Source of the DNA: Diphasiastrum complanatum
Taxonomy: Eukaryota; Streptophyta; Lycopodiopsida; Lycopodiales; Lycopodiaceae
Assembly (NCBI GenBank): GCA_029204225.1
Contig: MU835697.1
Span: 1 to 37,074 of the forward strand
Reading direction: 5' to 3'
Length of the DNA stretch: 37,074 nucleotides
In this document: positions 1 to 11,217 of the stretch, piece after piece
Numbering within the stretch: the stretch's first letter is position 1
How the letters are laid out: every line of letters starts with the position of its first letter
Notes under the pieces: model-generated
Seen by the model: the letters and a program-made list of their open reading frames with translations, nothing else
What the model was told of the DNA's origin: nothing
Databases searched by the model: none
Made by a program: the position numbers and the translations under genes

Positions 1-19
1 AAACTTCATTGCTAAACTT

Positions 20-640
20 TCGTCCACTTATTATTCTATAGCATATTTGGTCAAAGGTGCAGCCATGTTTGAACAACCCTTCACACCTTGCAACAAAACG
101 CAAACAATCCAAGAGAGCCTCTCAATATAGGTATAGGCCAACTTTCCTTGGATTCGGTTTTATGCCTTCAGCTAACACGATAACACCCATATATGCTATC
201 TTTTATTATCATTAGCAAACTAGATTTTATCCCTCAAGGTTGACAAACAGTTCTAAGGTGAGTTACATACGTCACCACAAATATAACCAAAACGTCATCC
301 ATAAACAGTCTGAGTACATCGTTCATCAATATCATACACGTTATTGGGGCGTTAGTCAATCAAAGGCATAACCAAAAAGTTACAGTGACTGAAACAAGTT
401 CTGAAGGCAGTCTTACGCACATGCACTTCATGAACTCTCAGTTACTAATATCCATTTTTCAAACAACTTTGCTAGCACCGTACAATACCGGATCATCAAT
501 ATGCGGAATAGGATATCAATGCTTGACAAACTCCTTGAACATTGGGCATCCCATACCGTCCTTTGCCCTTGGGGAGTTCAAGTATTGATAAGTCCACACA
601 CATACGCCATGACCCGTCTATTGGTCTAGGTTCATAAGTA
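20..640 (-). pseudogene. Ty3/gypsy reverse transcriptase fragment (element C), runs off left edge
   Basis: Read on the minus strand, this stretch gives broken pieces of a gypsy RT in the right order. Near 630 is DGSWRMCVD, the family's DG(T/S)WRMCVDYR motif. Near 425-370 is KTAFRTC followed by NFLVMPL, then LTNAP in another frame. Near 310-290 is FMDD, in the place of the catalytic (F/Y)xDD box. Near 130-60 is VKGCSNMAAPLT, matching the end of the RT/connection domain. Several frameshifts and stops separate the pieces, so no intact enzyme remains. It lies downstream of the gag and LTR at 1200-3229 in the same orientation and is best read as the same element. RNase H and integrase would lie left of the window. 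Domain assignment is by motif recognition only. Confidence 0.72.
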
Positions 641-1199
641 AGTCAACTTGTTCTGGCCATATGTTACTTTTGAAACCAGCAATAAACATATCAAACAAAA
701 ACAAAAACATACATGCTTACAACGAACCCCCACATACTAAGCTACCATGATCAAAGGTCCTGGAGGCACATCGGGCTCACCTCAAAGTGAATGGATTCTA
801 CCATCGCGCTGAACTCGCACACATGAGTACCCCAAGCGATGTAGAGTTTCCGTACTACGTGCCAACATATCCCAAGTACCACATCAAAACATGCCAAACA
901 CATTATCTTATATCCAACTTCTTAACCCTAACTTTGAATGGTTAATGGCATATCCACAACCCTGAAACCTCCCCCATTTGTACCCTTTCCATCAGCCCTC
1001 ACGACTATGTACCAGTACAGGGATGGTTGCATGCTCACAGTCAACCTTTCAATCAAAGTCAAGTACGTTATGAGAGGACCTAGTGTCAAGCAAAACACAC
1101 ATTCATACACACAACTGTCCAGTCATAACAATCAGGAAGTACTTGGAAATTGATACATGTGTTGCATCGTTTTAAACAATTGTGGCAAAAGAAATAACA
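641..1199 (-). other. Decayed internal region of gypsy C
   Basis: This interval lies between the gag-like segment and the RT. A protease would be expected here, but I see no D(S/T)G motif or CCHC knuckle in any minus-strand frame. The gag-to-RT distance is short for a complete element, so an internal deletion is likely. Confidence 0.35.
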
Positions 1200-1918
1200 T
1201 CAACCTTACCTGATCATCGACACTTTCACAAGATGAAGAGTACTTCCTTGGAGTTCATCCTGCTCCAGCTCTTCAATAGCCACAGGTGCTTGTGCCTGTC
1301 TCACTAGCAAATTGAATGAAGTCCGCATTGGATTCCGTAGATTCCTTCCGCATGCAACCAAGTACCAAAGCAAAACTCTCTCTTTTGGAACACCCTTGGT
1401 CTTGCGGCATTAGCAACAAAGATCGTTGGCCCTTCTGAACATCGGATTGCCCATACAATCGTTGTCCCTAGAAGCTACAACTACTTGTCGCACTGAAGGC
1501 GATGACCTCTTTGGACATTAGACCACCCATAAAATCCTTTGTCTCAGCCCCTGCTCCTTCTCCTTTCAGGTCACTTGAAACTTGCCTTTGCACAAATTGA
1601 CTTTTAATCCTTTTAAGCCTCTGGTTACCCCAAGAACCAAAAAACTGCCTAAACCTTATTACGTGTTTCAACAACAGGCCTATGAACTGCTCCTTGGAGG
1701 CTACGAGTCTGCTTCTTTACAACGAAAGGTTTTGAGACTTCCATGCAAGCCCTCCACAAAATGAAATACTCAAACAATCATACTGCTTCCGGTTCTTGTG
1801 AGGATCTTGATGTCTTCAACATTCAAGCATTTGTTGAAAAATCGCCTCCATAGAATCCACCTTGGCTGCCACTTCCTCAACTCGGTATCTTGGTGCTAGA
1901 ACCCTCCAACGGATCCAT
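1200..1918 (-). pseudogene. Gypsy C gag-like N-terminal region
   Basis: A minus-strand ATG at 1918 begins MDPLEGSSTKIP and breaks frame after about 13 codons. The next frame reads RVEEVAAKVDSMEAIFQQML, a charged helical segment typical of gypsy gag N-termini. Further stops follow, and beyond about 1680 the frame is only patchily open. A second copy of the same family (element D, gag start near 22511) has the related string [13 protein letters not shown] at the equivalent place, which supports the call. The segment sits about 600 bp downstream of the LTR and primer site, as a gag should. No zinc knuckle was found. Confidence 0.5.
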
Positions 1919-2515
1919 GTTTACAGTGTTGCAAACCTGTCCACCTGCTTAGAGGGCAAAATTATCGGTACAATTGAGTTACAACTCTCAAACCCTTTTT
2001 TCCTTGTATTTTGGCCCAAAAGTCAGACCAACTTTGGAAGGCTATAACTTTTCCTCGACTTCGACTTTTCCTGAGCGGTCAATTTGTAGTAGGTCGCCCT
2101 CCAACTGACTTTCCAATGAACCCTTAACAGTCCGGTTTAGGCTAGAATTGCCCAATCATCAACCAATTTCTTCTCAGCTGGTTTTGCACCTATGTATGAG
2201 AACCAAATTTTGAAAAAACACCATAGGACTCTGTTTTCTTTGTTGTAAATTGCATACTACGAGCAAAGTTACGAAGAAAAAACTCTTCAGCCTGCCAGCC
2301 CACCAGCCACAAGAAAATTCTCGAAATCGCTTGGATTTCACTGCTGGGGTTGGTTCCTGTGACTAATCTACTGCGCCTTAGCAATAGGAACAGTTTGCAA
2401 CAGATCTCATAGCCATCTGAGCTCTCAATCAAAAGTTATGAGCAGAAAACTCCCTTTCTCTCTCTAGAACGTGTTTGTTTTTTGCTGTCCCAAGCTTCCA
2501 AAACTTGCAAACCTT
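1919..2515 (-). other. Gypsy C untranslated leader
   Basis: This is the non-coding stretch between the primer site and the gag start on the minus strand. No recognisable protein motif is present. Confidence 0.4.
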
Positions 2516-2528
2516 GGCTCTGCTACCA
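2516..2528 (-). promoter_or_regulatory. Primer-binding site of gypsy C (initiator tRNA-Met type)
   Basis: The minus strand reads TGGTAGCAGAGCC, one base different from TGGTATCAGAGCC, the plant initiator-tRNA-Met primer site. It lies two bases inside the LTR end at 2531, as expected for a 5' LTR on the minus strand. Confidence 0.65.
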
Positions 2529-2530
2529 GA

Positions 2531-3229
2531 TGTCAGACCAAATCTGAAACTTCACTTAAAAACCTGGCCTATCCCGTGCACAACAATCAGCAATGTCGAT
2601 CCCTGTCAATTTCCTGCATGTACAAACATCAAAGCACACGAAACATGGTGGAGCTGGCTGCCTTGTCTCCTCCCAACCTTTGCTGCATAGATTATGATCA
2701 GGAATGCCTCTCTCTAGGCTCACTTATGCACAATCCTCAAGCACCCCTTAACCCTGACCTTCCTAACGTCGACACATGGCCAATTCCATGCACAGTCGAC
2801 ACTTGCCACTTGGCAGTACCCTGACACATAGGCAAGTGAGTAGGTTGACATGTGTCACTCATACACTGGACCAAGTGTCCTTGTGAGCATGTGGCATGTG
2901 TCATGTTGACCGGTCAACCCTGACATGCGTCACTCATTCACTGGACCAAGTGTCCCAATGGCATATGACAAGTGTCCCATTGACTAGTCAACTCTCCTAC
3001 TTTTTAGGAGGTCAGTCTAGCCACTCCGAATAAATGACCCAGTACCCCATGCCAAAGCTAAGCCGACTCTCTGAGGGTCCAATGCCAGCTAATTACAATT
3101 TATTTACAGTTTACTTACAAAGGTCACCACAGGCTGGTGACTTAGCCATTTCAGTAATTACAATAATTACAAAACGTACATGTGTCTCTGAAACTGTAAA
3201 TAACCGGGACAGGAGTAAAGGCTCTAACA
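2531..3229 (-). repeat. 5' LTR of gypsy C
   Basis: On the minus strand this 699-bp segment starts TGTTAGAG and ends GGTCTGACA. The ends are imperfect inverted repeats (TGTTAGA/TCTGACA). A primer site follows directly. A second, shorter copy lies at 23043-23560, with blocks of clear similarity such as the stretch around GCTCACTTAT and the one around GGTCACCACAGGC. The partner LTR and target duplication lie outside the window. Confidence 0.65.
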
Positions 3230-3475
3230 ATCTACCACTAGATATGGTGAGTATTTGTTGCAGCTAGGCGAAGGCCATGAATTAGCCATTTGAAATGGCC
3301 TAGCTTGTTGGCCTAATTCGAGCAGGTACACGTGCCATCCTCATAGTGGCAAACACAAACATCATCGACTACTCCATGGGGTCACTATCTTTTATCCCAC
3401 TGATATCACACTTACAGATTCTCCCCACTACTTTTTGTGATAAGTCTTTTCTATCCTTTCACCTAGTTTTTACCT
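3230..3475. other. Spacer between two LTRs
   Basis: I see no coding signal here. The stretch next to 3230 reads AGTGGTAGAT on the minus strand and looks like a polypurine tract, but that would make the neighbouring LTR a 3' LTR, which conflicts with the primer site on its other side. Confidence 0.3.
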
Positions 3476-4066
3476 TGTCACCACCTCCACCCACTCCTTA
3501 GCTGACTGTGCCCTTTGATATACACCACCCCTACATCGCAACTTACCAGGAGGCCCTTGTTTCACTCCTACACACTTCCCACATGACAGCCCACTTGTAA
3601 GGGAAAGCACCTCAAGATCTTGCTTACAAGACAAACACGAGAACAACAATGCAGCAAAAACCACCCAACCAATGAGAAGCCACCGATCATAGTAGCATCA
3701 CCATCGAGCCACGGGAAAGAATGTAGTGTAGAGAGAGGAAATTGGTGACGAAAACCACAAAGAATGGTAGTAGGGCAAGTTCCCACCCGGATATATAACC
3801 TTAGCTTTTCCTAAGCATGCTCCCATGCAAGTCAAGAATATTCCCAAAAGCACTTTTCATTACTATTGATACTCTACACATGCCAATAGTCGTCCTAACC
3901 CATGCACTAGCTCCACATATGTGACTGGTGGGCCCTCACAAGGTTATTAATTGCATTTTTGGCCTACTTCGGAATAACGAGGTGTAACCAATAATCTTGA
4001 GTACTGGAGTGTTGTGCATCCAAGTCTAGGATTATGCCGAATCCATGTCCTGACATGGACGTAACA
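3476..4066 (-). repeat. Probable 3' LTR of gypsy A (chromovirus)
   Basis: The minus strand has a polypurine tract (AAGCGGGGAGAA, 4067-4078) followed by TGTTACGTCC at 4066. A candidate end, GGTGGTGACA, lies at 3476, giving short inverted termini and an LTR of about 591 bp. A TATA-like TTATATATCC lies near 3790. The start is well supported by the polypurine tract. The far end is a guess because no partner LTR is present. Confidence 0.5.
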
Positions 4067-4078
4067 TTCTCCCCGCTT

Positions 4079-4380
4079 GAACTGCTTTTGTCCTCAAAAG
4101 CGAAACCTAGGGAACTTCTTCTTTATGCTTTCAACTCTCTCCCACAAATCATCATCCTCAGTCCGACCCTTCCATCGAATCAAGCACTCAGAGATAGAAC
4201 AACTCCTCAATTGTTTATCTCTGGTTCTGAGTACTCTTTCAGGTTCCAAAGGTGCACTAAGCAATAAATCTTCTAAAAGGGATAAATCCTCATCAGATCT
4301 AACTGTATCCCCTTCATGTAGACTTAATTTAACCGGCTTACATGAAATACTAGGTGTGCAGTAGATTTTCCTTGCAGATT
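4079..4380 (-). pseudogene. Gypsy A integrase C-terminus with chromodomain-like tail
   Basis: The minus-strand translation gives EPERVLRTRDKQLRS followed by CLIRWKGRTEDDDLW. This is the usual chromovirus pattern in which an EPxxILDxR linker precedes a chromodomain with a (Y/L)xxxWKGxxxxxxTW core. The frame ends a few bases before the polypurine tract at 4067-4078. The upstream part contains KLSLHEGD, where the HVSxLK motif is expected. In chromoviruses the chromodomain can guide integration. Here it is part of a broken element. Confidence 0.68.
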
Positions 4381-5017
4381 AGTTCATAAGCTAAAGAAGC
4401 AACTTTTTGTGCAATCCTAACGGTCCACAATATCTTGTAGACAATTTATAATGCTTGCTTATACGCAATGTCCTAGATCTTTTGGAATTCTAAGATATAC
4501 CCAGTTATGAACTTTAAAATCTCTGAGGAGAAGTTTTAAGACCAGCATGGTGCTTAGATCTATCCTGAGCACTACGGATACTATCCTTTGCCACTTGCAG
4601 CATTTCTTGAATATCATGCAGGAAATCCTCAACCTTCTAGATCTGAACAGATTTCATCCCACATTGACCGAGGATCTAGGTTGAAAACCGTATAAGCATA
4701 AACGGACTGTAACCTTTAGCAAAATGCTTTCTACTATTGTATGCCAAACTCAATCAGAGGAATGTCATCTTCCCAATGATTGCCTGTGAGAAACTACAAC
4801 CTCAATATCTTCCATAGTCTGATTAGTTCTTTCCGTCTGGCCATCTGGTTCAAGCTTATCAAGAGAACTAAAACTAAGGAAAATTTCCAGTTTATAGAAT
4901 ACTACTAACCAAAATTGACCTGTGAACATACTACTAAAATTGACTTGTGAACATATGACTAAATCGTTCAACAAAGATTTGGGCTAATTCAGAAGCCTTA
5001 ATAGTCGGCTTAACAGG

Positions 5018-5198
5018 TTATCATAGATGCACTGGCGATTCGCGATTCACGAATCGCTATCAAAAATAGCGATTCGTTGCGAATCGCTTTCCTTTTTTCT
5101 GTTCTGTGAATTGCACCCAGAAAAAAAAAATTTACGTACACGATTCGCTGCAATGGATCGCAATTCACTGCAACTATGACTAGTATCAACGCAACTAA
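5018..5198. mobile_element. Small unknown insertion in gypsy A integrase
   Basis: The integrase protein is collinear with its family up to DRLTKF (near 5199) and resumes with PVKPTIK (near 5017). The roughly 180 bp between them has no counterpart in the family. It contains an A-rich run and repeated GCGATTCG/CGAATCGC words forming a hairpin at 5035-5087. A MITE-like insertion is possible, but I see no clean terminal inverted repeat or target duplication. Confidence 0.45.
5035..5087. repeat. Two-tier hairpin
   Basis: ACGAATCGCTAT (5049-5060) pairs perfectly with ATAGCGATTCGT (5066-5077) across a five-base CAAAA loop. An outer pair, GCGATTCGC (5035-5043) with GCGAATCGC (5079-5087), extends the stem by nine pairs around a small internal bulge. 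Confidence 0.8.
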
Positions 5199-5563
5199 AC
5201 TTAGTCAACCTATCACTACAACCCAAATAGAATCGTTTTGCAGTTGGGTCTTTGGAAGTCCAACTACAAAGTCCATCGATAGACTCTCCCATTTCTTATC
5301 AATGATATCCAATGGATGCAACAAACCCTAGCTTTAGGGCACTCAGCCTTAGCTAGTTGACAGGGCTTGCATTTAATAATGTATGACTCGACATATGGTG
5401 TGACTTTTGGCCAATGAAACCTACTTCTGACGACGTCAAGAGTCCTATGTATACCGAGATGTCCTGCACAGGGTATGTCATGACATTCAAACAAAATCTT
5501 ACGTTTGAGCTCATTGTCCTCTGGCACACAAACCTTCCATTGTGAAATAGCAATCCATCTCAA

Positions 5564-6155
5564 ACAGTAAAATGTTCCACAATCTTCTTATCTTTCTTTC
5601 TTAGCTGAGGCCCTGTGAACTAAGTCTCAACACTGTCCTCAATTCATCCGGTACGAAAAATGTCCCAAATATGACCAAAATGCCCACTTTCATACGTCCT
5701 CTAAACAAAAGTTATAGATCCGTAGGAATCTGGGTGAAAAACAATTCAATTAGTTCACCGATCCAACTAAGAGCATCCGCAACTTTTGATTAGAGCTGCC
5801 TCTTTTATAACAGATTTCATGATCGAATTCTTGCATCAATCGGCCCATCGGGCTTTTCTACCCCAAAGATCATGCTGATTACAAAAGTACTTAAGAGGCT
5901 GGTGAGTATACACTATACTACCATACAAGTAGTGTCTCCAGGTTTTCAGTGCATGGATAACTTCAATAATTCCTTTTCTTGCGTCGTATAACGCAACTAA
6001 GAACTACTGAATTTCTTGCTTTCAAACTCTAGTGGCCTATTTTCTGTAATAGAATTGCTCCAATTGCAATCACTTGCGTCGATTCTAGCGACATAAGACG
6101 GATCTGGATCTGCAATAATCATGATTTGGGACTTGAGAGTGGACGCAAGTTTCAA
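5564..6155 (-). pseudogene. Gypsy A RNase H region, truncated upstream
   Basis: The minus strand gives IADPDPSYVARIDASD near 6110-6065, the start of the gypsy RNase H (TDASxxxIGAVL type). RPLEFESKKFS follows near 6020-5990, and further down are decayed pieces resembling the HHPLKYF and RWADALM blocks of the domain. The RT that should precede it is absent. Upstream of about 6155 the sequence changes to a hAT transposase relic, so element A is cut here. Confidence 0.65.
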
Positions 6156-6186
6156 GTTACAAATTATAACAGTCAAGTTATTATGC

Positions 6187-7822
6187 CTGCACAACATTGG
6201 CTGCCCACATCCTCAATGGCTCTCTGAATGTGGCCAAACATATACTCTCCGGTGACAGATGTGCCTGCATCAGAGGCATCAATGGCTCTCAAACATAGTG
6301 CCCATACAGAAAGACACCAATATATTCAGGACGTGGCGCTTCCTTGTATCACTCCAGCCATCTGAAATGATGCTGCATCCAAACCTACATAGTAGATTCC
6401 TATTTGAAAGTGAACACAATGACAAACAACTACTAGTTGAAACTTAGAACTAAGAACTTCAAGAATCAACTTTCAACTTACTACTTAGAACTCAGAACAT
6501 TCATGGTGAACAGTTACTACTCAGTTAGATCGCAATTCACGAAGCATAAGTATACAGTAAATACTAGAGCCACGATCTCTTGATGGGGTCCAAATCACTC
6601 TCGACAGTGTCTCGCTCTGCAACAAGCTCTCTCGTCTTGAGCTGCTCCATGCTCGGCCCCTCCCACTCAGAACCAATGCTGGATACGGCTCTCATCATAT
6701 CCCTCCATGCAGGGGTGTTGTAGAGAGTCCAAAGCATCAAACGGTAAGTACAAACCAATTGCATAATCCATTGAGTCAAGAGTCAATTGTGTAACTTGTA
6801 ACTTGTGACTTGTAAATGTGTCATGACTAATGACTCATATATTTCAGATTTTGAGACATCTAAGGATGACGAACCAAAATTTAGAGAGCAAAGTAATAGC
6901 CGCATATGCCATACATGATCATGACACTATAATGTACATAGTACAAATTTTCTAATAAATGATCAAAAATTAAGAAAGATTCAGGAGTCAAAATGTAGTA
7001 TGTACCTGGCCAAGTGAAGGTCGCATAGGTAGAAACACCTCCGAACTGCAACTCAAGCTTGGTTTTCATTCCTGGGCTCATAGCGACCCATATAATAATC
7101 TCTACCCCCAAGTTGTTTGGACCAAGACGGTCACGAGCCCTCGTCGATGGCACAAGGGCTCTGCATGGCTTCGAAGATCCACCGATGTCAGCAAGTGGAC
7201 CACACTGCGCATCTGGCACCTACACCCTCGGCCTCTCCCTGAGAAGAGATGGGTGTGCCAACTGCAGCAGGTACAGCCCGTGACGTGGAAGGCTCTCCAT
7301 CACCTTGTTTCAGTGTGTAAGTTGTGACATGTCAAGATTGAAGAATTCAATGTTCAGTGTTCATTTGGCAAAATCGAATTTTAAAGTCGAGACTCGGAAC
7401 TTCATACAATACAATTTCGGAGATTGAACTGACATCTTTCAAGTCTCAAATTTCAGCAACATTCAAAATTAGTGAAAATTACATACATTTACATTGTGCA
7501 AGTTGAAACTTGAAATGACTTTTCACTTAGGACTAAGCTTAAACTTCAGGCTTTAATGGAACCTATTTTTACCTCTCGCCATCGAAGAACCAGCCTCATG
7601 CTCCTCCGCTCAACCTCGATCACCTATATCTGCCAATGATGCCAGTGCCTGCACGCAAGAAGCCATATCGTATCCACGTTGATGCTATGAATGTGCCCTA
7701 ATCCGAGCAGGCCCACCTGAACGAGACATGGCATATCTACAAGTCCACCTCTTTGTGCCGAAGGTACCGTAAGCATCATCAATGGTGACATGGTCCCATA
7801 AGGGATCTCTCGTCCTCGGCAT
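6187..7822 (-). pseudogene. hAT-type transposase gene relic: BED finger plus DUF659, four exons
   Basis: Exon 1 (7822-7573) starts MPRTRDPLWDHVT and contains RWTCRYAMS and SGGPARIRAH, a BED-type zinc finger that has lost a Cys, then ends AGAG|GTAAAA. Exon 2 (7303-7006) is a linker ending CAG|GTACAT. Exon 3 (about 6785-6565) has NTPAWRDMMRAVSSIG, EGPSMEQLKTREL and LDPIKRSW. Exon 4 (6384-6187, after TGTAG) has CSIISDGWSDTRKRHVLN and TGEYMFGHIQRAIEDVG. These are consecutive DUF659 motifs of plant hAT-like proteins. Exons 3 and 4 each need frame changes. The exon 4 donor is GC rather than GT. The catalytic remainder and the C-terminal dimerisation domain are missing: the copy stops where gypsy A begins. 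Exon boundaries are inferred from splice signals and family collinearity. Confidence 0.72.
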
Positions 7823-7924
7823 GGCACTAGGTGGCAGGAAGACCAATCACGACTCGATATCTTGATTCTTGAATCTTCAATCAATTATCGCAGTTCACCC
7901 TAATCACAAGTCACAATGGAGCAC

Positions 7925-8476
<552 letters not shown>

Positions 8477-9397
8477 AGTGAAAACCACCTACCGCTACAC
8501 TCCACATAACATAACACTGTACAGAGAAGCCCTCTCTGATCTCCTTACCTATTTTCCACATGAGCATACTTTAGAGGAGCAGTCCCTCTTTCTTATCCAG
8601 ACCATCCACACTGCAGCTTCCATTGCCTTTCCATCCCACGGCCCAAGCACTAGAGACGTAATAGACCCCATAATCCTTGGTATGACCAGGAGTGCATCCA
8701 CCTCCATCAGAACCTCATATATGCTCACTCCCATTTTCCCCACATGACCAAAACCATATCTCGTGTCTATCGTAGAACCACCAGAAAAAAGAAAATTGCA
8801 TACAAGATTGGCCAAGGTAAGAAAAATGGATCTCCTTTTCAGTTCCTCATCAGGTTCGTTCTGGAAGAAGTTCCTTCCACGATCACCTCCACCACGGATT
8901 ACCGACCTCAGCACTTGGGTCACATATGCCACATCACTATACACCATCCCAGACACCCTCCTCTTCCCACCTCTTGTGTCACGGATACTTCTGCCATATT
9001 TACTAACGACCTTATAGAGAAGGCCATCACACAACTCCATTCCCATAAAGCCAAAGACATTGATGAGCTAGAAGCTGAACTTCTAAAGTATGCTCCTGAC
9101 ATCCTCTCACCTTCCTCTCCATTCTTTTCAACCGAGCTCTCTGATTTTCCATCTCCATGGTCCACAAACCTCATTCACCCTATCCATAAAGGCGGGGACC
9201 CCATGAAAGTTGACAACTACCCCACCATTATGATCAGCCACCTCTTCGCCAAAGTCTATGGTTTCTATCCTACAGTCAGAGATTAGTACAGAGATGGATG
9301 CCAGATCACTTTATGCCATTGGACAGGCGGGTTTCAGACCGGGATATACTACATCGGATCATATCTTTACTTTGAGGTCCATTATTGAGGAAGCTAA

Positions 9398-9886
9398 TGT
9401 CATGCCCATGACTGGTCTCGGGTAGCATGTCCACGCTAGGGACTGATAGACCAACAACCCGTAAGTTAATTGTGACTATAAGGGAATTGGGGCCTTATGT
9501 GTACATGGTCATAATTAATGGTTGTAGGCCTAAACACATGGTGGAGTTGGTATGGGTCTATCAGTGAGTCATTAGGGAACTGGATGTGGCCCAAATAGGC
9601 TGCAGAGGTGTCCAGTGAGGTGTCACAGTGCACTACTAGTGGTGCATGGACCTTGGAGGGTATAAGTATACTTGTTGGGCTCTCACTAGTGTATGCTTGA
9701 TTTTGTGATTAGTAGCTACATGCTGCTGGTGTGACTCCTCTTTCCATGACTCTGATTGATCCATAGCTTGGGGGCTAGATCCGTACGATCTAGGTTTAGT
9801 TGGGTTGGTTTAACGTCCACCAGTTCCCATGAGTTGTTGCTTTGTATGGTATGCTTAGACTAGAATCCTGTTGTGAGGACTTTATA
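9398..9886 (+). repeat. 5' LTR of gypsy B
   Basis: It starts TGTCATGCCC and ends GGACTTTATA. A promoter-like TATAAGTA lies at 9661-9668. The following TTGGTAG is a poor primer site, probably eroded at the deletion edge. Confidence 0.92.
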
Positions 9887-9909
9887 TTGGTAGTCACTTT
9901 TGGTCGGCC

Positions 9910-10729
9910 GTGTTTGCTAAACTAGAGAGGACACTAAGCTTGAGTTCTTCTGATCATCCTGAGACGGATGGACAGACGGAAAGAACAAATCAGGCAATGG
10001 AACAAATGCTTTGGGCATATGTTTCCAGACGGCAATCTGATTGGGAAAAGTACCTTCCATTAATTGAGTTTGCCTATAATAGTAGTAAGCATTCGGCTCC
10101 GGTTATAGCCCGTTCATGCTTATGTACGGTTTGAGCCTAGGTCACCCATCGCGGTTGAGACTCGGACGATCAAGTTTCAAAAAGTAGCGGTTTCCTACAC
10201 GATATGCAGGAAATGCTACGGATTGCACGTGAAAATGTCCAAAGTGCCCGGGATAGGGACAGACATTATGCAAATCAAAAAAGAGTACCGAGAGACTTCC
10301 AAGTGTTGAGAATCCCGAAGGATTCAAGTGTAATGCGTACCGGCAAGCATTATAAGTTGTCCCCTAGATATAGAGGACCGTTTAAGATCTTGAAAAGATC
10401 GGATCCTTAGCTTACCAATTGGAACTCCCGGAAGGATCGCAAGTGCATCCCGTATTTCACGTTAGTCGTCTCAAAGAGTCTACGTGAAGGAGAGCATCTT
10501 GGATCTGGAGATCAGTTGGACCTGTTGGATGAATCATCGGGTGTATCTCGTCTTGAACCCGAAAAGATCTTGGATACAAGAACTAAAACGATTGAGAAAT
10601 CGTATAGTTACCGAGCATCTGGTTCGGAGGGGATGTACGGACGATGATTCCTGGAACAGGAAGGAAGCTTAAGGAGGAACTTTCCCAGTTTTAAGTTCTG
10701 AGGACAGAACTTGAATAAGGGGGGAAGAA
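9910..10729 (+). pseudogene. Gypsy B integrase C-terminal part and chromodomain-like tail
   Basis: HPETDGQTERTNQAMEQML and LIEFAYNSSKHSA (9950-10100) are the end of the integrase core. MQEMLRIARENVQSARDRD and [19 protein letters not shown] (10204-10400) form the integrase C-terminal domain. EPEKILDTRTK (near 10555) precedes a decayed chromodomain-like segment (VRRGCTDDDSW). A polypurine tract, AAGGGGGGAAGAA, occupies 10717-10729 immediately before the 3' LTR. The reading changes frame several times. Confidence 0.8.
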
Positions 10730-11217
10730 TGTCATGCCCATGACTGGTCTCGGGTAGTGTGTCGATGCTAGGGACCGATAGACCAACGCCCGTAAGTTAA
10801 TTGTGACTATAAGGGAATTGGGGCCCTTATGTATATGGTCATTATTAATGGTTGTAGGCCTAAACACATGGTGGTGGAGTTGGTATGGGTCTATATCAGT
10901 GAGTCATTAGGGAACTGGATGACGTGGCCCAGTAGGCTGCAGAGGTGTCCAGTGAGGTTCACAGTGCACTACTAGTGGTGCATGGGCCTTGGAGGGTATA
11001 AGTAAACCTACTGGGCTCTCACTAGTGCATGCTTGATTTTGTGATTAGTAGCTACATGCTGCTGTGACTCCTCTTTCCATGACTGATTGATCCATAGCTT
11101 GGGAGCTAGATCCGTACGATCTAGGTTTGGTTGGGTCGGTTTAACCTCCTCCAATTCCCATGAGTTGTTGCTTTGTATGGTATGCTTAGACTAGAATCCT
11201 GTTGTGAGGACTTTATA
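10730..11217 (+). repeat. 3' LTR of gypsy B
   Basis: Same sequence as the LTR at 9398-9886 with scattered substitutions and small indels. TATAAGTA lies at 10997-11004. It is followed directly by the GCTAA duplication and the resumption of the LINE-A RT. Confidence 0.92.

Larger units (their letters stand above)
4765..5563 (-). pseudogene. Gypsy A integrase, interrupted
   Basis: From 5563 downward the minus strand encodes an HHCC zinc-binding integrase head: CHDIPCAGHLGIHRT followed by CKPCQLAKAECPK. Next come pieces of the catalytic core, including [12 protein letters not shown] and DRLTKF. After an insertion (about 5018-5198) the core resumes with PVKPTIKASELAQ. Near 4850 is PDGQTERTNQTME, the HPQTDGQTERxNQ block that follows the second catalytic Asp. 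The segment carrying that Asp and the SDRDPRF motif is missing or decayed, so the enzyme is inactive. Several frame changes are needed to follow it. Confidence 0.75.
9398..11217 (+). mobile_element. Gypsy B: internally deleted Ty3/gypsy chromovirus inside LINE-A
   Basis: Two near-identical LTRs, 489 bp (9398-9886) and 488 bp (10730-11217), enclose only 843 bp of internal DNA. A perfect 5-bp duplication GCTAA flanks the whole (9393-9397 and 11218-11222). Only the last part of integrase and a chromodomain-like tail remain. Gag, protease, RT and RNase H are deleted, so the copy is non-autonomous. The LTRs end in TA rather than CA. The close LTR similarity, with only scattered substitutions and short indels, suggests a fairly recent insertion. 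Confidence 0.92.

Noticed and set aside
2516-2528. tRNA gene at the primer-site matches (also 30201 and 32061)
   Set aside because: Only the 3'-terminal 12-13 bases of a tRNA are matched, and no cloverleaf can be drawn around them.
6881-7219. 112-codon minus-strand open frame as an independent gene
   Set aside because: It runs across hAT exon 2 and into the following AT-rich intron past a good donor site, so it is not a separate gene.
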